Assembly: GCF_022513635.1 (NCBI RefSeq)
Contig: NZ_JAKWBL010000001.1
Span: forward strand, 1,984,001-2,048,000
Length of the DNA: 64,000 nucleotides
Origin: Paraniabella ginsengisoli
GTDB lineage: Bacteria > Bacteroidota > Bacteroidia > Chitinophagales > Chitinophagaceae
Direction of reading: 5' to 3'
In this document: piece by piece, positions 48,263 through 60,852 of the stretch
Position numbering within the stretch: the first letter of the stretch is position 1
How the letters are laid out: each line of letters starts with the position of its first letter
The notes under the pieces: model-generated
Seen by the model: the letters and a program-made list of their open reading frames with translations, nothing else
What the model was told of the DNA's origin: nothing
Database searches by the model: none
Made by a program: the position numbers and the translations under genes

Positions 48263-51101
48263 CTATTTTCCTAATTGATACGTTTTACTCTTTGTTATTT
48301 TACCATCAATTCCTGTAAGCTCAAGTGAAAAATTAACGGCATTCTTAATATTTGCATCTACTGTGAATTCAAAGGGATAAGTTGTCTTTTGCAAGATCTT
48401 TTTCTTACCGTTTTTATCTTTATACACTAATGCCGCTTTGCTCCAAGTATTATCATCATCTTCCAGGTACACAAATAACCGACGGCCCAAACTCCCAAGC
48501 TTAAAAAGAAATGCTTTTGCCTTGCCTTCAGGAATTTCCACGTAATCTTTGCTATGATCTTTTTGAAAGCTTAGGATGTCTTTTTGAAATGAAGACTTAA
48601 TGTTTACGGGTGTAATCGCAATAGAAGTAATACCGTCGGGCGCTACCTGTATAAAAAAGTACTATCTGTTAACTTCTTTGAATGCCCGTTTTCGCTTATC
48701 GTTGTAATGGTTGCGCTAGGCGAGGATGTTATCCAATTAGGATTTAGCGTCACCTTTGAAGTAACGTTCATCGCAGATTGATTCATAAACGCCAGATAGA
48801 GTGTATCACCAGCCCTGGCTGCGATATAATTCAACTCCACATTGTCAATTTTTAATAAACGTGAAGGCATCCATAGCTGCAGCTGCTTCCTACCGTAAAA
48901 GACACCTTTACTAGTTCCATAGAATTTATTTTGCAGATAGGCGTATCCTTCAATATACTCGTTGGGAAAATCTATATTACCCTTACTTCTTGCATAGGCG
49001 TCAGACACAAGATAGTCGACGAGTAAAGAGGCCATTGGCAAAATGTGATTATAGTGAAAGGAGTTAACACTTAGCTTCTTGTGATCCCGCAAAGGATAAT
49101 CTGTTTTTTCGTACGCCGTTGTTCTTTCCGTGTTGATGTGGTACCCCGGAAAATTGGTGTATCTACCTACTATCGCTGCTTTTGCTACCTGGGTTAAAAA
49201 ACTATCTTTTGCGTGAAAACCGACTCTCAACATCCAGGGTGCATAGTTCGCCATAAATATCGCCCGATGCCCTGTTGAAGTTCCAGACGATTCCGGTGTA
49301 AGGCCTGTTTCTGATAAGCGCCATGCCGGCACTTTTTCTTCAGGGTAATACATGGGTTCGTGTCCTTTTGATTTGAGGTACCAATACATAGGAGCTTTTC
49401 CGCCTTTATTTACCGTAATAAGACTATCCGGAATCCGTGGCACCATCCACGTAAATAATGTATAATGCCGCGCACCATCCTGTGCCGCATCCAGATACTT
49501 TTTCTCACCGGTTAGCTCATACAATTCTAAATATTCTGGCCAATGGTTTGTAAAAGTTGGCCAAAAAAATGAGAGCCATACAACGGATCACCAAATGCTT
49601 CGGGCATTTCATACACCCGCTTCTGAAGATATTCATCAGCCATCTTTTTACTCATTTCCAGGTAGGTCTTCTCTCCTGTCATTTTAAATAAAAACATAGC
49701 ATTTATCCAATTACTACCTTTTTCACTATCGTCCAGATTGCGAATACGCGTACTGTTGAATTCCTTTTTAACCAGAAGCGGATAAAACGAATTTTGCTTC
49801 CCGAATATATTATACAATGCTGCCAGTTCAGATATCGGAGCGATGGGACCTTTCAGCTTCCTGGAGGGTGATTGAATTTTCTGCGTACTATCGAGACTAA
49901 AAAGGAATTTTTCTCTTGATAGCATGTACTCCATCAACGGATAGCCTCGCTTTTCAAACATTTGCCTGTCATCACGTAAAATTGCCATCTCCAACGGGTT
50001 CAAACTGGACACATTTTTTACCGCACCAGGGACATCGGTAGAATAGGCAAATCCTTTTAAACTATCGACAAACCATGCATAGTTCGTCATAGAATAATCA
50101 ATCATATTATCCAGCACTGTATTTAGAGAGGCTATATCATTACGTCTATAATCTTTGAACCCAAAAACTTCACGGGAAATTTTTTCATAGGTGCTGGTTA
50201 AAGACATTGGTTCGGCCAAAAGCTGAAAGGAAAAATGAAATTTGCTTTCCGGCTCCATCAACGATTGAAACCCACCCAACATAGGCGCAAATATTTGTGG
50301 TTGCAACCGCTTCGACTTATTTAATAGCGCTACTCCAAATTGACTGTTGTTTAATAATGGCAAAGGCTGAAAAGGAATGTACTGCGATGATGCAAGCACA
50401 CCCAATGTTGATGATCCATCATTTAATAAAGTGGTGGGTAACGTACTCATAAAGCTGGCTGTCATGTAAGGCAGGTCGGGGCTTCGTTTTTCTGTCCAGA
50501 TCAGGGGTTGCCATATTTCAGCGACATTGTCTTTATCAAAAGAAGGGGCTCCTGTGTAACCCACACTATAAAAGCCTTTGCTTTTTGGTAAAAGCTCAAT
50601 ATGCAGCACCGTTGCTGTTGCAGGTGCGGTTAACAACCATGCGTGAATAGTAAATTTTTCTTCCTCTGGAAAATGAAAAAATACCGTATCTCCGCGAGTT
50701 ATTGTACGCTCAGGCCGAACTATAAAATTCTGACCGGCCTGGTAGAGATTAGCTGTGCGCAGCTCCTTCTTACCGCGAAGTATTTTATCATCAAAACCAT
50801 CTCCCGCTGTTTCTGCACCTACATTCTTTTGCTTAAAATCTGCCAGCATACTATCAGTTACCGTCCATGTAGGCACATTGTAAGATACCTTTTTAATCTC
50901 GGCAGGCTTTAAAGCCAAACCCGGATCTTTTGAGCTATACAGTACTACAAATTCAGGCAGAAAGGAATAAACCTTGGAGCCGGAACGAATTTCAATACTG
51001 TTATTTTTTTCGTTGTACCTTACTTGCGTCAGGCCAGGCAGACCTATTGACAGCAAAAGAAACTTTAATATAAAAACTCTTATCATGTTCATCGATATCA
51101 T
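48263..51101 (-). CDS. Large secreted protein A of unknown function (paralogue of B), two frameshifts
   Basis: About 945 residues. I prefer the ATG at 51101 (signal helix MIRVFILKFLLLSIGLPGLT); a TTG at 51134 is unlikely. The protein is beta-rich first, then helical with paired helices suggesting an alpha/alpha-toroid glycosidase or lyase shape. Frame breaks near 49559 and 48660 (T runs); repairs give GSHFFWPTFTNHWPEYLEL and TFFIQVAPDGITSIAITP. It has the same layout and matching segments as the adjacent protein B (for example ARAAAWGRDAFV there, AKAAIVGRYTNFP here; DYLVSDAYARS against DYLVAEANMRS). I do not recognise a named family; a carbohydrate-active function is inferred from context. 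Confidence 0.75.
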
Positions 51102-51151
51102 AATTTTAACCAGTTTTATTAAACATAGCTGCAACTTATTTTCTTTCTAAC

Positions 51152-53749
51152 TCAGTGATAGCTTACCTCCAGCACCTTTAAGCCTGTCGGTGAAATGTCT
51201 ATCGTAGGATTAGTGAAGGCTTTTTCTTTCTCAGAAGTCGTAATGTCGCGAATTGATGTTGTACTAATTTTTTCGCCGGGCAATAATGCATTTATACTCA
51301 AGTTCCAGCCTGACGATTCTTTTTCAACACTATTATTAAGAAGAATCAGATAAAGTTTTTTTCTTCTTTATTAAGTGCAGTCAAGCAATCGAGTTTAGGA
51401 TTATCAATTTTGATCAAGTCGGGTTTCAGTATTAATGCTGCCTTATGTCCCATCACACGCCCTTCGGCAAAACCATAGGTAAGGTGAGGTCCGACTTTAG
51501 GAGTTATAAATCCACGGGGAAAAGAAATTTCTTTCATGGATCGCATGTTGGCTTCTGCAACAAGGTAATCCATAATCCAACCGATTTGCCACCAAGCGTG
51601 GTGAGGAAACGGGCCCGCTCCATTATCCATCATTCTCCAATAATACGAAGCCACTCCTGTCGCACTATCAACGAAAGCGTCTCTTCCCCATGCGGCAGCT
51701 CTTGCCATATTCAAATAAAGAGCATCCTGCGTTAGTTGATAGAACCGGACAAACATCCCGGCGTGACTACTTAGCAAAATAGGGCCACTGTTATTCGCGG
51801 AGCCATGCGTTCCGCCATGTTCAAAACTCAATCCCACCTGACTGATCTCCCAATCTTTCACGGCTCTGTCTCCTACTTTTTTTGAAGCATACTTGGAATA
51901 GGATGTGAGTATATACTGGTCGTGTAAATCTGTGCAACATCAATTGCAGCATTTTTATACTTTTCTATTCCTGTAGTCTCATACAGGTCTAAAAGTGCCT
52001 GCGCACTTTGTCCAGTAGCAAAATCCGGTGCAAACCTTGTATCTCCGCATACACCTAAATAATATCCGTTTTTTACAGCATTTTCAACAAACCAATCAGC
52101 GCCTTTGATTGCGCCATCTAAAAACCGCTGATCCTTTAATATTTTATAGGCTACAAGTAGTCCATAGAAGGTGGGTCTGTAATCATATTCATCGGGCAAG
52201 AGAGGATCATGTGAATCATTTTTATACGCAATTTCCCAACGCCCATTCTTATGCATTTTACCGAGCAGCCAATTGGCTGCTAATGATAGTGATTTTTTTA
52301 GTTCTCTGTTTTCTGGCTCAAATAACAGAACATTTCCTATATCCATCAGTAAGTAATAGGCGGTAGCCATAGGTTCACTATAAGGGCCCCACTCTTCCGT
52401 AAAGCGTTTGCTTTTATATAGGTAGTATTGGCCAGCAGCGGCACCCATCAGAAAACTATCCTTTAAATTTTGTTGTGCAAGCTTAAAATTCAAAGCATAA
52501 GGTAACCTGCTATTTTTCAAAACCCTATCACCGGTAATAGCGGCCAGCATCCACATAGCACCATAATCTGCATTTTTTACTGCATCTTTCTCTGCTTTAT
52601 ATACGCCTCCTAAATATTCCTGAGCGCCAATCTCTACATTATTATAATCAAATAATCTCCACCTGGATGTGCTATCACTCTTTACATATGATAATAATCT
52701 TTTTATCCGGTCTGAAAGAGATTCATTTGTTTCTTTTAAGGACAAAAATCGTTGAACCGGTAAACATTATTTACTACATGTTTATATACACTATACCAGT
52801 CATCTTTTTTACGGTATATCTAAAACGAAAGGATAAACTATCTCCTTTTTTTAGGTATGAATATTTTTCTCCTAAAACAGGATGATATAAGGTGGGCATT
52901 AATATAGCCTGTCTGTTCATACTTGATAAGCCGAGTAGCCAATCTTTGTGGGTATTAGAATCATAAGTCCATGGATCTCGGCCCATACCGGGCTCAGCAG
53001 TTACAGCTAGTGTTTTCCCATCTTTATTAGTTAATATCGAAGTTAATGCAGCAGCAGTTCTTTCGCGTATTACTACAGGCATGTCAGGTACGCCATGCCC
53101 ATATACAAACGCATCTATAAAATTGTGGTTAACGGATTTTCCTTGTAAAATTCCGGGGATTGTTGCCCATTGAAAATCGTTTGCATTTCCATTGAATAAG
53201 GTAGGTGTTGCAATAGAAAAAATCCGGCCTTAAGCGCCTTAATAGTAATAGTGACTAAAAGATCATTTTTATATTTTGAATCTAATTGCCATATTGCATC
53301 TGTAACAACAACATCATTTTTATTACTGAAATGGACAGCATTATCTTTTTTACGAACGGATGAGGGATAAAATAAAAATGCTTCTCCCGCTCTGTTTAGG
53401 GCAACTGCGGTAGTACTGCTTTTCCACTTACTTTCAAGATAATAATATTCAGGCTCGGGAAACTGAATAGGTGCGCCCTTTTCATTTAATATCGTCTGCT
53501 TACTGCTAGATGGTTTTTCCGGAGAATAGAGGATCGTATAACTCCCCTTGGTATCTGAAAAAGAATATGGGTTTTGCCCGGAAAGAAGCGTTAATTCTTT
53601 AATTGCATAACCTTCTTTATCGTTATCCCAAATGAGTCGTAGTACATCGTTTTGTAGCACTACCTTGTTTTCCTGCTGAGCGAGCGCGAAAAGTGAACTG
53701 AAAAAAGCACCTGTAAGATCGTTACACTATATATAATTTTTCTATTCAT
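51152..53749 (-). CDS. Large secreted protein B of unknown function (paralogue of A), about six frameshifts
   Basis: About 870 residues after repair. Signal peptide MNRKIIYSVTILQVLFFSS requires one added T near 53705. A beta-rich N-terminal half (LQNDVLRLIWDNDKEGYAIK; WKSSTTAVALNRAGEAFLFY) precedes a helical region with repeats of the toroid kind (WMLAAITGDRVLKNSRLPYA; LSLAANWLLGKMHKNGRWEI; HHAWWQIGWIMDYLVAEANM) and a small beta end (LKVLEVSYH, stop at 51152). Frame breaks near 53705, 53215, 52805, 52745, 51882 and 51355. It adjoins protein A, and the two share the helical part and the end. The domain family is not one I can name with confidence. Confidence 0.72.
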
Positions 53750-53835
53750 AATACATCTTTCTTTTTATTTCTTATAGACATGCTTTACCTGTGAAGAACA
53801 GTTGTGGTGACTAGTATGCTCCATATCATGTAATG

Positions 53836-56800
53836 CTATTCGAGTTGCAAAACATTACTCAAAAAATCTACGTCCTTGTAACAATTTATTTTTACCGGGC
53901 CTAATAAACCAGACTTCAACAATTGATCATTTTTACTATAATGCTTCCATGTAGTAAAACTGTTTCTTTTATTCTCTTTTCGCTTAGTTGCATCGTACAT
54001 CCAGTCGGGCCATTTAAGTATCCGTCCTTTTGTAAACTTATTGTCGCTTTGATCATACTCATAATCAGATGGAATATTTTCGTCTCCAATGAGTCGATTA
54101 GTCCAACGATTAGCAACAACAACATCTATTTCATTGTTTCCTTTTTTCACAAAAGAGGAAATATCTACACTGTAAGGTTTTGTCCATACAATTCCGGCAG
54201 ACTTTCCATTCACAAACACCTCACCTAAATCTGCAATATCGCCCAGGTCTAAAATGATTGTTTTATATTGGTTTATCTGATCTTTAGAAATAGTAAACGT
54301 ATTATTGTACCGGGCTCTTCCTGAATAATATTGGATACTGCTATCTGCATTTAAAGACCACGATTTAAGGGTAGGCATTTTTATTTTCGAAGGCGCGCCA
54401 CGCCCGTCCAAAAATGCTACATTCCAGCTTCCATTTATATCCAGGACATCCGGCTTGCTGGTTACGGCAATGTCGTTAATTACGGATCTTTTTTCAACAA
54501 TGGCTGTCTGAATACAATGAATATGGAGCCTGACGGAGGTAACGAAAGGGGTAAGCTCACGCCGCTATTTGCGGCCTTAAACACACCAGCTTCATAAACA
54601 TTTCCCGATACGGGTTCCCAAAATTCGGGACGCAAATTAGAGTCCACTCTGAATATAGCCTGAAAAGAAACTTTACGATCCGCCTGGTTCGAAATAAAAT
54701 AAATGTCTGAATTGCCGGTACTTCGATGTATGTATTTCAACGAATCAGCAGCAGTGGCTTTTATAAACTTCACATCTTCCTGAAAGCTGTAATGATTCAA
54801 TATTTCCTTTATTGGCGACCCCCAAAAAACTTCTCCATTTTCAACAGATTTATTAGTATTCCTTTTACCATCTAAACCACCCCATATTTCTCTTATTAAC
54901 TCATTGTATACGGTGTTATCTGACACTACACCTTCCATATCAGGCGGGGCAAGAGGAGGTGTGCCAGATACAATGCAACCTTCTTTTAAAAGTCGATATA
55001 TGTCTTTTAAGGTGGATAACGGCATATAACTGTATTCAGGTAAAACAAGCATCTTATATAATGCTCCTGAAGGAAACTGTAACCTGTTATTTACCCATTT
55101 TGCCGTTGCCAGATAATCGGGATAGCATATATTATAATTATAACCTTCCGGAATTTTCGGTGTGTTTTGAGCAAATGAATACACAACATCACGAGGAAAA
55201 AGTAAACATACATCAGCCACCGTATTCCCTTGCTGTAAAAGGTACTGACATCTTGATAAATAATTTATCCAGGCGCCAGCATAGGGCCACCATGTGTTAT
55301 TACGCCCGAAATGTGTACCATACCGGCCCATCGTGAAGCCCGGCTTAAGGTTAAAGGGTTGGTGGGTGTATGTATGAAAAATGAATTTATTAATACCCAG
55401 CGCGAAAGCGTAGTCACCAGTTCCTTTCATATTGCCCGGTGTATTTTGCCATTTACCTCCTTCAGGCGTTGCAGTAAAAGATTCTGCTCCTATTATATTT
55501 TTCCCTAGTATTTGTGCGATAGACACGGTTTGTTTTATAAGAGGAGCACGGGCATCCACACCCAGTGTCCAAAACTCATTCATAGGCACGTCTGCATAAG
55601 CATTTACATAAGCTGGAGACATAGGCCCTCCCTGCCCTTCGATGAAAAGTTTAAGGTTACTCCTTTGAGCAAGCTTTTGCATAGTTCCATAATAATTAGT
55701 TGCTAAAAGCCTGGTTAAAACATCGTGAAAATCCCATAAGAATGCATAGGTCAACTTTTCTGAGCCCATTTTTCTACCAGCCAGTATAGGTAAGTATTTA
55801 AGCAGACTATATCCTTTTATCTTTTCGAACTGGCCGGGAAGACTGGGCGTCCAGTTCTGGAAACCACCCTCAAAGCTATCAAACAATATACCCTTAAACG
55901 TTTTTCCGGTATAAGCACCAGCTTCTCTAATCATTCTGCCCACCGTTTGCTCGAATTGAAACCTCACTGCTGCGGTGTCTAACTTATCTACTTCATATCC
56001 CGTGCCTTCATCAACTGCAGGGTGCAGTTTTTTACCCGTAGCAGTATACCCAAAACGAAGAATAACCCACTTTCCAGGAGCCCCTTTCCAGTTCAGTTTA
56101 TTAGCTGCAACATCATAATAAGCGGTAACATCGATTATATCGTTGGGTTGTAAAGCATTTGCCGTATCGTCACCGGGAATATTGTCTGGCAGATAGGGCA
56201 TTTTAGCCATCGCATTTCTATCAATCAATTCCTGGGACACCCCAGCTTTGCTTTCGCGGATGGCGACTACGGCTATGTCCTTATAATAACCCTGATAAGC
56301 CTGCGGTTGCGAAAGCGTGATGGAGGCAATACTACGTGCAGGCATTTTTGTTTCGCTATATACCAATTTCTTCATGGATTGATTCAGCGTAATCCAAGGA
56401 CCACCCGAACCCGACCAGCCAGGACTATTACTCATGTAAAATTCAAGCCCTAAACTATCGCATATTTTTATGGCAAAGCGTACATGTGCATACCATTTAT
56501 CTGAGCCATATCTGACAGGGCCGGGTGGCAGGTACATGTGCGTATCAAACATCTGGACGCCGCCAATGCCTTTATGCTTCATATCCAGCAAATCCTTTCG
56601 AATGCCATCTTTAGTAACATTCCCGTTAATCCAGTGCCACCATGTTAAAGGTTTATATATATTTAAAGCAGGATCTTGAAAAACAGATTCAGAAAGAAGG
56701 GATGCTGGCCGCTTTTGAGCGTTAAGCTTACCTCCCAACATTAAAAACAACAACATCATCATAACGATAGCACTGTTATGAGATTGCAAATGCATGTTAT

Positions 56801-56870
56801 GGAATACCCTTGCTGAATCTTTTAACAAGCCCTCTTTTTTGGTATTTATTAATTCTTTCTTCATCGTCAT
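53836..56870 (-). CDS. GH106-type alpha-L-rhamnosidase, one frameshift
   Basis: About 1,010 residues. The leader contains an unusual 40-residue extension before the hydrophobic segment (AIVMMMLLFLMLGGKLNAQ). Diagnostic GH106 start: PLTWWHWINGNVTKDGIRKD and GIGGVQMFDTHMYLPPGP; NSPGWSGSGGPWITLNQSMK next; catalytic-domain blocks GILFDSFEGGFQNWTPSLPG and IEGQGGPMSPAYVNAYADVP. The C-terminal beta-sandwich (LDLGDIADLGEVFVNGKSAG; ANRWTNRLIGDENI) is a GH2-like sugar-binding domain. The frame breaks near 54487 (A run). It removes terminal alpha-L-rhamnose; placement in a SusCD locus implies a rhamnose-bearing glycan such as rhamnogalacturonan, arabinogalactan or bacterial exopolysaccharide. Confidence 0.88.
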
Positions 56871-56887
56871 TGAATTTGTTATTCAAT

Positions 56888-58320
56888 TTATCTTTTTGTC
56901 ATCGGGCGGTTAATATACACGGGCGTTCCCCTCAACAAGATGCGACCTAAGTAAAGCACAGATTGATCATACTTAGCCGGATGCGCAACAATATCTTCCG
57001 TGTTTGCCTTTAATATTTCTCTTTTGTTAGCTCTATCATAAGACAAATGTATTCTTACAGTATGCTTGCCGGGCTTTACTTTTATAATATCATATTGCCC
57101 CCGGTAACGATTATTGCAATAAGCATTAAATCTATTTATAGTGTTTACCTCGCCATGTTCATCAGGCTGATAAAAGCGATACCCTTTTGCAGCAACTTCT
57201 GTAAGTCTTATATGCTTTCCATCAATTTCGATTTCTATTTGTCCGGCTTCAGGTCCACCAATATCAAAAAGCCCAAAAGCTGAACCTTCGAATTGGAAAG
57301 TAAGACTAGCCCCTTGTTGTGCCGATTTCATGATATATGGAAACCACGGACTGTATTTATAAAAAGTTGATTTTTTTCAGGAACTATCTTTTCCCAACGC
57401 CCATCAAAGGTTGCAATATCTTCCGGTGCATACATACCTGCATCTTCCCAACTGTCTGGCAGTAGAGGTGTTTTCAATTGCTTTTTTACAACTGGCAACT
57501 TTGCTTTCTCCAATTTGATAAAGGCTCTGGCGATTGCTTCAGCATATAAGTCACCACCCTCGGGCAAGGGATGTATACCATCATTAGAAAACAGTATACG
57601 AGTACTTACATCTTTTGTTCCTTTCCAAAGTAATTTTCCGTTACTTTTAAGCTTGGCTGGCCACAAGCCAAGATGAACAGATGGCAGTCCATAATGATCT
57701 GCAATTGCTTCCAGGTTTCTGACATTGTCTGGCATTGACCCCTGAGCATATTTATCTAACTGGCCTGTCATAACTGTATAGATCAAGCATATGTCGGTAA
57801 GCGGATTATTTTTTATTATTTGTCTTATCATTCCTTCCATGCCTGGAGCATATGCACCGTTAACAGCAAACTCAATAAAAATCAGATCGGGTTTTTGTGT
57901 CAATACCTGCTCACCTATGCGGCATGCGCCTAAGTCTGTCCCAGTGCCTGATACACCTGCATTAAAAAAAGTTATGGAGGATTTAAAATAACGTTTTGCT
58001 AAAAATGTTGCCGATTGCTGCCGGTAACAATATGCTCCCTGCGTAATACTTCCTCCTATATAAGCGATCCTCACAGGCTTTCCAGCCTCCATTAAACTAA
58101 TGATGCGAGTTAATCCATTTCTGACTATACATTCTCTTTGGTCATAAAATCTTTCTACATTCAGTAATCTGGGGATCGTGTCGGGCAAAAACATCATAGC
58201 TGGCGCAGCCTCCTGCGAAGCGCGTATAAGCTCCTCATTCCATTTTTGAGAAAATGCATTCTTTCCTGCCAACAGGAGCACACTTAAAAAACAATTACGG
58301 ATTAAGAAAAAGATACTCAT
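56888..58320 (-). CDS. SGNH/GDSL hydrolase with C-terminal domain, one frameshift
   Basis: About 478 residues with signal peptide (MSIFFLIRNCFLSVLLLAGK). SGNH blocks: catalytic serine in AYIGGSITQGAYCYR, glycine in NAGVSGTGTDLGACR, asparagine in FIEFAVNGAY, and the Asp-His pair in SNDGIHPLPEGG. A second beta-rich domain (FEGSAFGLFDIGGPEAGQIE) follows. The frame breaks near 57365 (T run); repair gives FYKYSPWFPYIMKSAQQG. Likely a polysaccharide acetylesterase removing acetyl groups from the same glycan as the rhamnosidase. Ends 18 bp before GH106 on the same strand. Confidence 0.87.
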
Positions 58321-58337
58321 AAAAATTTATATAGTCT

Positions 58338-59234
58338 CTAGGGTGTAATAGTCAGATCAAGTTCCCTTACGACCGTCATCTGGTTTACAGCATTTGCATT
58401 ACTAGCAACAAAGGTTACCTTATATGTACCTGGAGCATTATATACGGCCTCATGTTCAGCTAAAGACGTTGAAATATTTTTAATTGCGAGCCCGCGATCA
58501 GGAGCAACTTTATTGGGATTAAATAATTTTGTAATGACCCAATCATCATTTAATTCGGTAAAACTCCTATTTGATACGAGTTGAGAAGCAGAGATGGTCC
58601 ATCTGGTATCAGGATTAAGAAAACTCCATTCTTTCCATCCGGCAGTTCCAATAGTGGCTAAGGTGCTAACGCCTCCATCAGCACTGTTGCTATTAAGCTC
58701 AAAAGAACGAAACACCCATCTGTTTTGTACTGAGGCGTCTGCCACCTCAGATGTTACGTATCGGAATGCAATGGCCATGTCTTTATTAACTGCTGCAAAA
58801 TCAGTCAGATCTATATCTCCCGATGGTGTTTGATCTGCTCCAGCTGACCAAATTGCCCTGTCGGAAATGTCACGCCATGTGGCTGCCTTGATACCCGCTG
58901 AATCATATATGCCTGAAAAATCAGTTGATATTAACAACTTGATATTGGTTTGATCTACTATACCGCTTTGCGAGAAACTTTTGAAATTAAGCGACAATGT
59001 ATTTCCTTCTGCAACCGTTCTGTTATGATATTCGTACTTCTGGCCTGGCATGCCGGACCAAAAGACAATATTTTCTGCATTGCCGGAAAATTTAAAACGG
59101 ATTGTGTCACCAACCCCATAAGTATGCTGTTCTGTACTTACCTGAAAATCATCCGGCGACAAGACATCATCCGATTTGGTACAGGATAAAAAAGCAAGTA
59201 ACAACACAGTAACAACAACTAATATTTTATTCAT
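58338..59234 (-). CDS. DUF5017-domain lipoprotein
   Basis: An intact 298-residue surface lipoprotein: MNKILVVVTVLLLAFLSCTK contains the lipobox cysteine. DUF5017-type: PKD-like N-terminal domain (FWSGMPGQKYEYHNRT) and a beta-sandwich region with KEWSFLNPDTRWTISA. Such lipoproteins often follow SusD in the same operon and are thought to bind glycan at the cell surface (SGBP-like). Starts 27 bp after SusD. Binding specificity is not readable. Confidence 0.85.
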   Translation of the reverse strand: MNKILVVVTVLLLAFLSCTKSDDVLSPDDFQVSTEQHTYGVGDTIRFKFSGNAENIVFWSGMPGQKYEYHNRTVAEGNTLSLNFKSFSQSGIVDQTNIKLLISTDFSGIYDSAGIKAATWRDISDRAIWSAGADQTPSGDIDLTDFAAVNKDMAIAFRYVTSEVADASVQNRWVFRSFELNSNSADGGVSTLATIGTAGWKEWSFLNPDTRWTISASQLVSNRSFTELNDDWVITKLFNPNKVAPDRGLAIKNISTSLAEHEAVYNAPGTYKVTFVASNANAVNQMTVVRELDLTITP

Positions 59235-59261
59235 ATAATTGATAGTTTAGGTATTATCAGA

Positions 59262-60832
59262 TTACCATCCTGGATTTTGAGTGGCATTATGATTAACGTT
59301 TAACTCGCTATGAGGGATAGGAAACACTACGGATCTGCTGGTTATTCTTCTGGCCTGGCCTGTCGCTGCAGCTTTCAGAGCCGTGGGCATAGTAGCATCA
59401 TATGTTGCAGCCTGCTGTTGCATGGTTGATATATAGATACCCCATCGAATCAGATCATGTTTACGAAGTCCCTCAAAAGCCAGCTCTCTTAAACGTTCAT
59501 TCATGATGAATTCCTGAAAGTCAGCTTGCGGCATTCCTGCCGGTGCATCTACTACAGGATCGGCTGCTGATACAGGTTTACCATATCCTCTGCGTCTTAC
59601 CTGGTTTAGCGCTTCGTATGCTCTAGCTGTAGGCCCGTTATTTATATAGTTATCTGCTTCAGCAAACATTAAAAGAACATCAGCATACCGAAGCAGCGGC
59701 CAATTAGTGCCATTAAAATCTTTATTACGTGGCAATAAGTTTTCATACTCTCTTCTCCACTTACCATTATTCCTTTCATATATTTCGTTTGCGCTCCAAT
59801 TCGTTCTCACTACAGTGTTGCCGCTTGCCACGAAACGGAACGGCGCTATAGACCAGTCTCTTCGGAGATCTTGTGCTTCATATGCATTGTACAATTTTGC
59901 TGTAGCGTGTACCAAATCGGCTCCCCAACCGGTATCAATATTGGTACAATAGATGCCATTGTAAGATCCGATGGAACCGCCTTCGCGAATAGTACCTTGA
60001 TTATTTCCGCCAAACTCTACTTCCCAGAGACATTCTTTTATATCATATACTTCACGCACATGGTTGATGTAAATTTGTTTGAAATCGGGATTGAGCGAAT
60101 GCTCTCCAGACTGCATTACACTATCGGCATATAATGCAGCATCGGCATACCTTGCTTCATCTTTTAAAGGTGAACCAGCCATGCTGAGAAATACTCTTGT
60201 TAATATTCCTTGTGCCGCTGTTGTACTTACTTTTCCATTGAAGCCATACTCACTAGCTTTTCTTAACAATGGGATAGCGTCTTTCATATCTTTTACAATC
60301 TGCGTATAAACCTCTGCCAGTGGGCTGCGTGGTAATGGATCCTCCTCCGGTGTTTTAGCTGAGGATAATTTTAAAGGGATGGGGCCGTATTGATCCGCCA
60401 ACAAGAAATGATAATAGGCCCTCATAAATAAAGCCTGACCTCTGACTTCATTAATCTTCTCCTGGCTTACGCTGCCTATAGCATTATCAATATGATCCAA
60501 TAGCATATTTGCTCTTTCTACGCCGGTATACAGTGCTTCCCATTGCCTGCCAATTTCGAGAGAAGAAGCATCAAACAAATTGCCGTTAATGCCGGACGTA
60601 GCTCCCTTTATAAAAAACTCATCGCTAAACACCATGAAATACGACATCCCCTGGCATAAACACGCATATCCCCTAAACGATCATATACTCCTGCTAACGC
60701 CTGGTTAAGATCCTGTTCTGTTTTATAATAATTAACAGGCGCCACGAAGTCAGTTGGCTTTGTATCCAAAAATTTTTTACAGGAGGGAGTAATTATGGCT
60801 ATGAGTAATAAAACAATTATTGCCTTTTTCAT
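59262..60832 (-). CDS. susD: SusD/RagB-family lipoprotein of the rhamnosidase locus, one frameshift
   Basis: About 522 residues. ATG at 60832 gives MKKAIIVLLLIAIITPSCKK with lipobox cysteine; a TTG-led frame further upstream is not needed. SusD repeats are typical (GQALFMRAYYHFLLADQYGP; LRYADVLLMFAEADNYINNG; FEGLRKHDLIRWG) and the end is NHNATQNPGW. The frame breaks near 60640 in a G run; repair gives VYARGMSYFMVFSDEFFIKG. It directly follows SusC (20 bp). Confidence 0.93.
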
Positions 60833-60852
60833 ATAAATGCGTTTAATTATTT

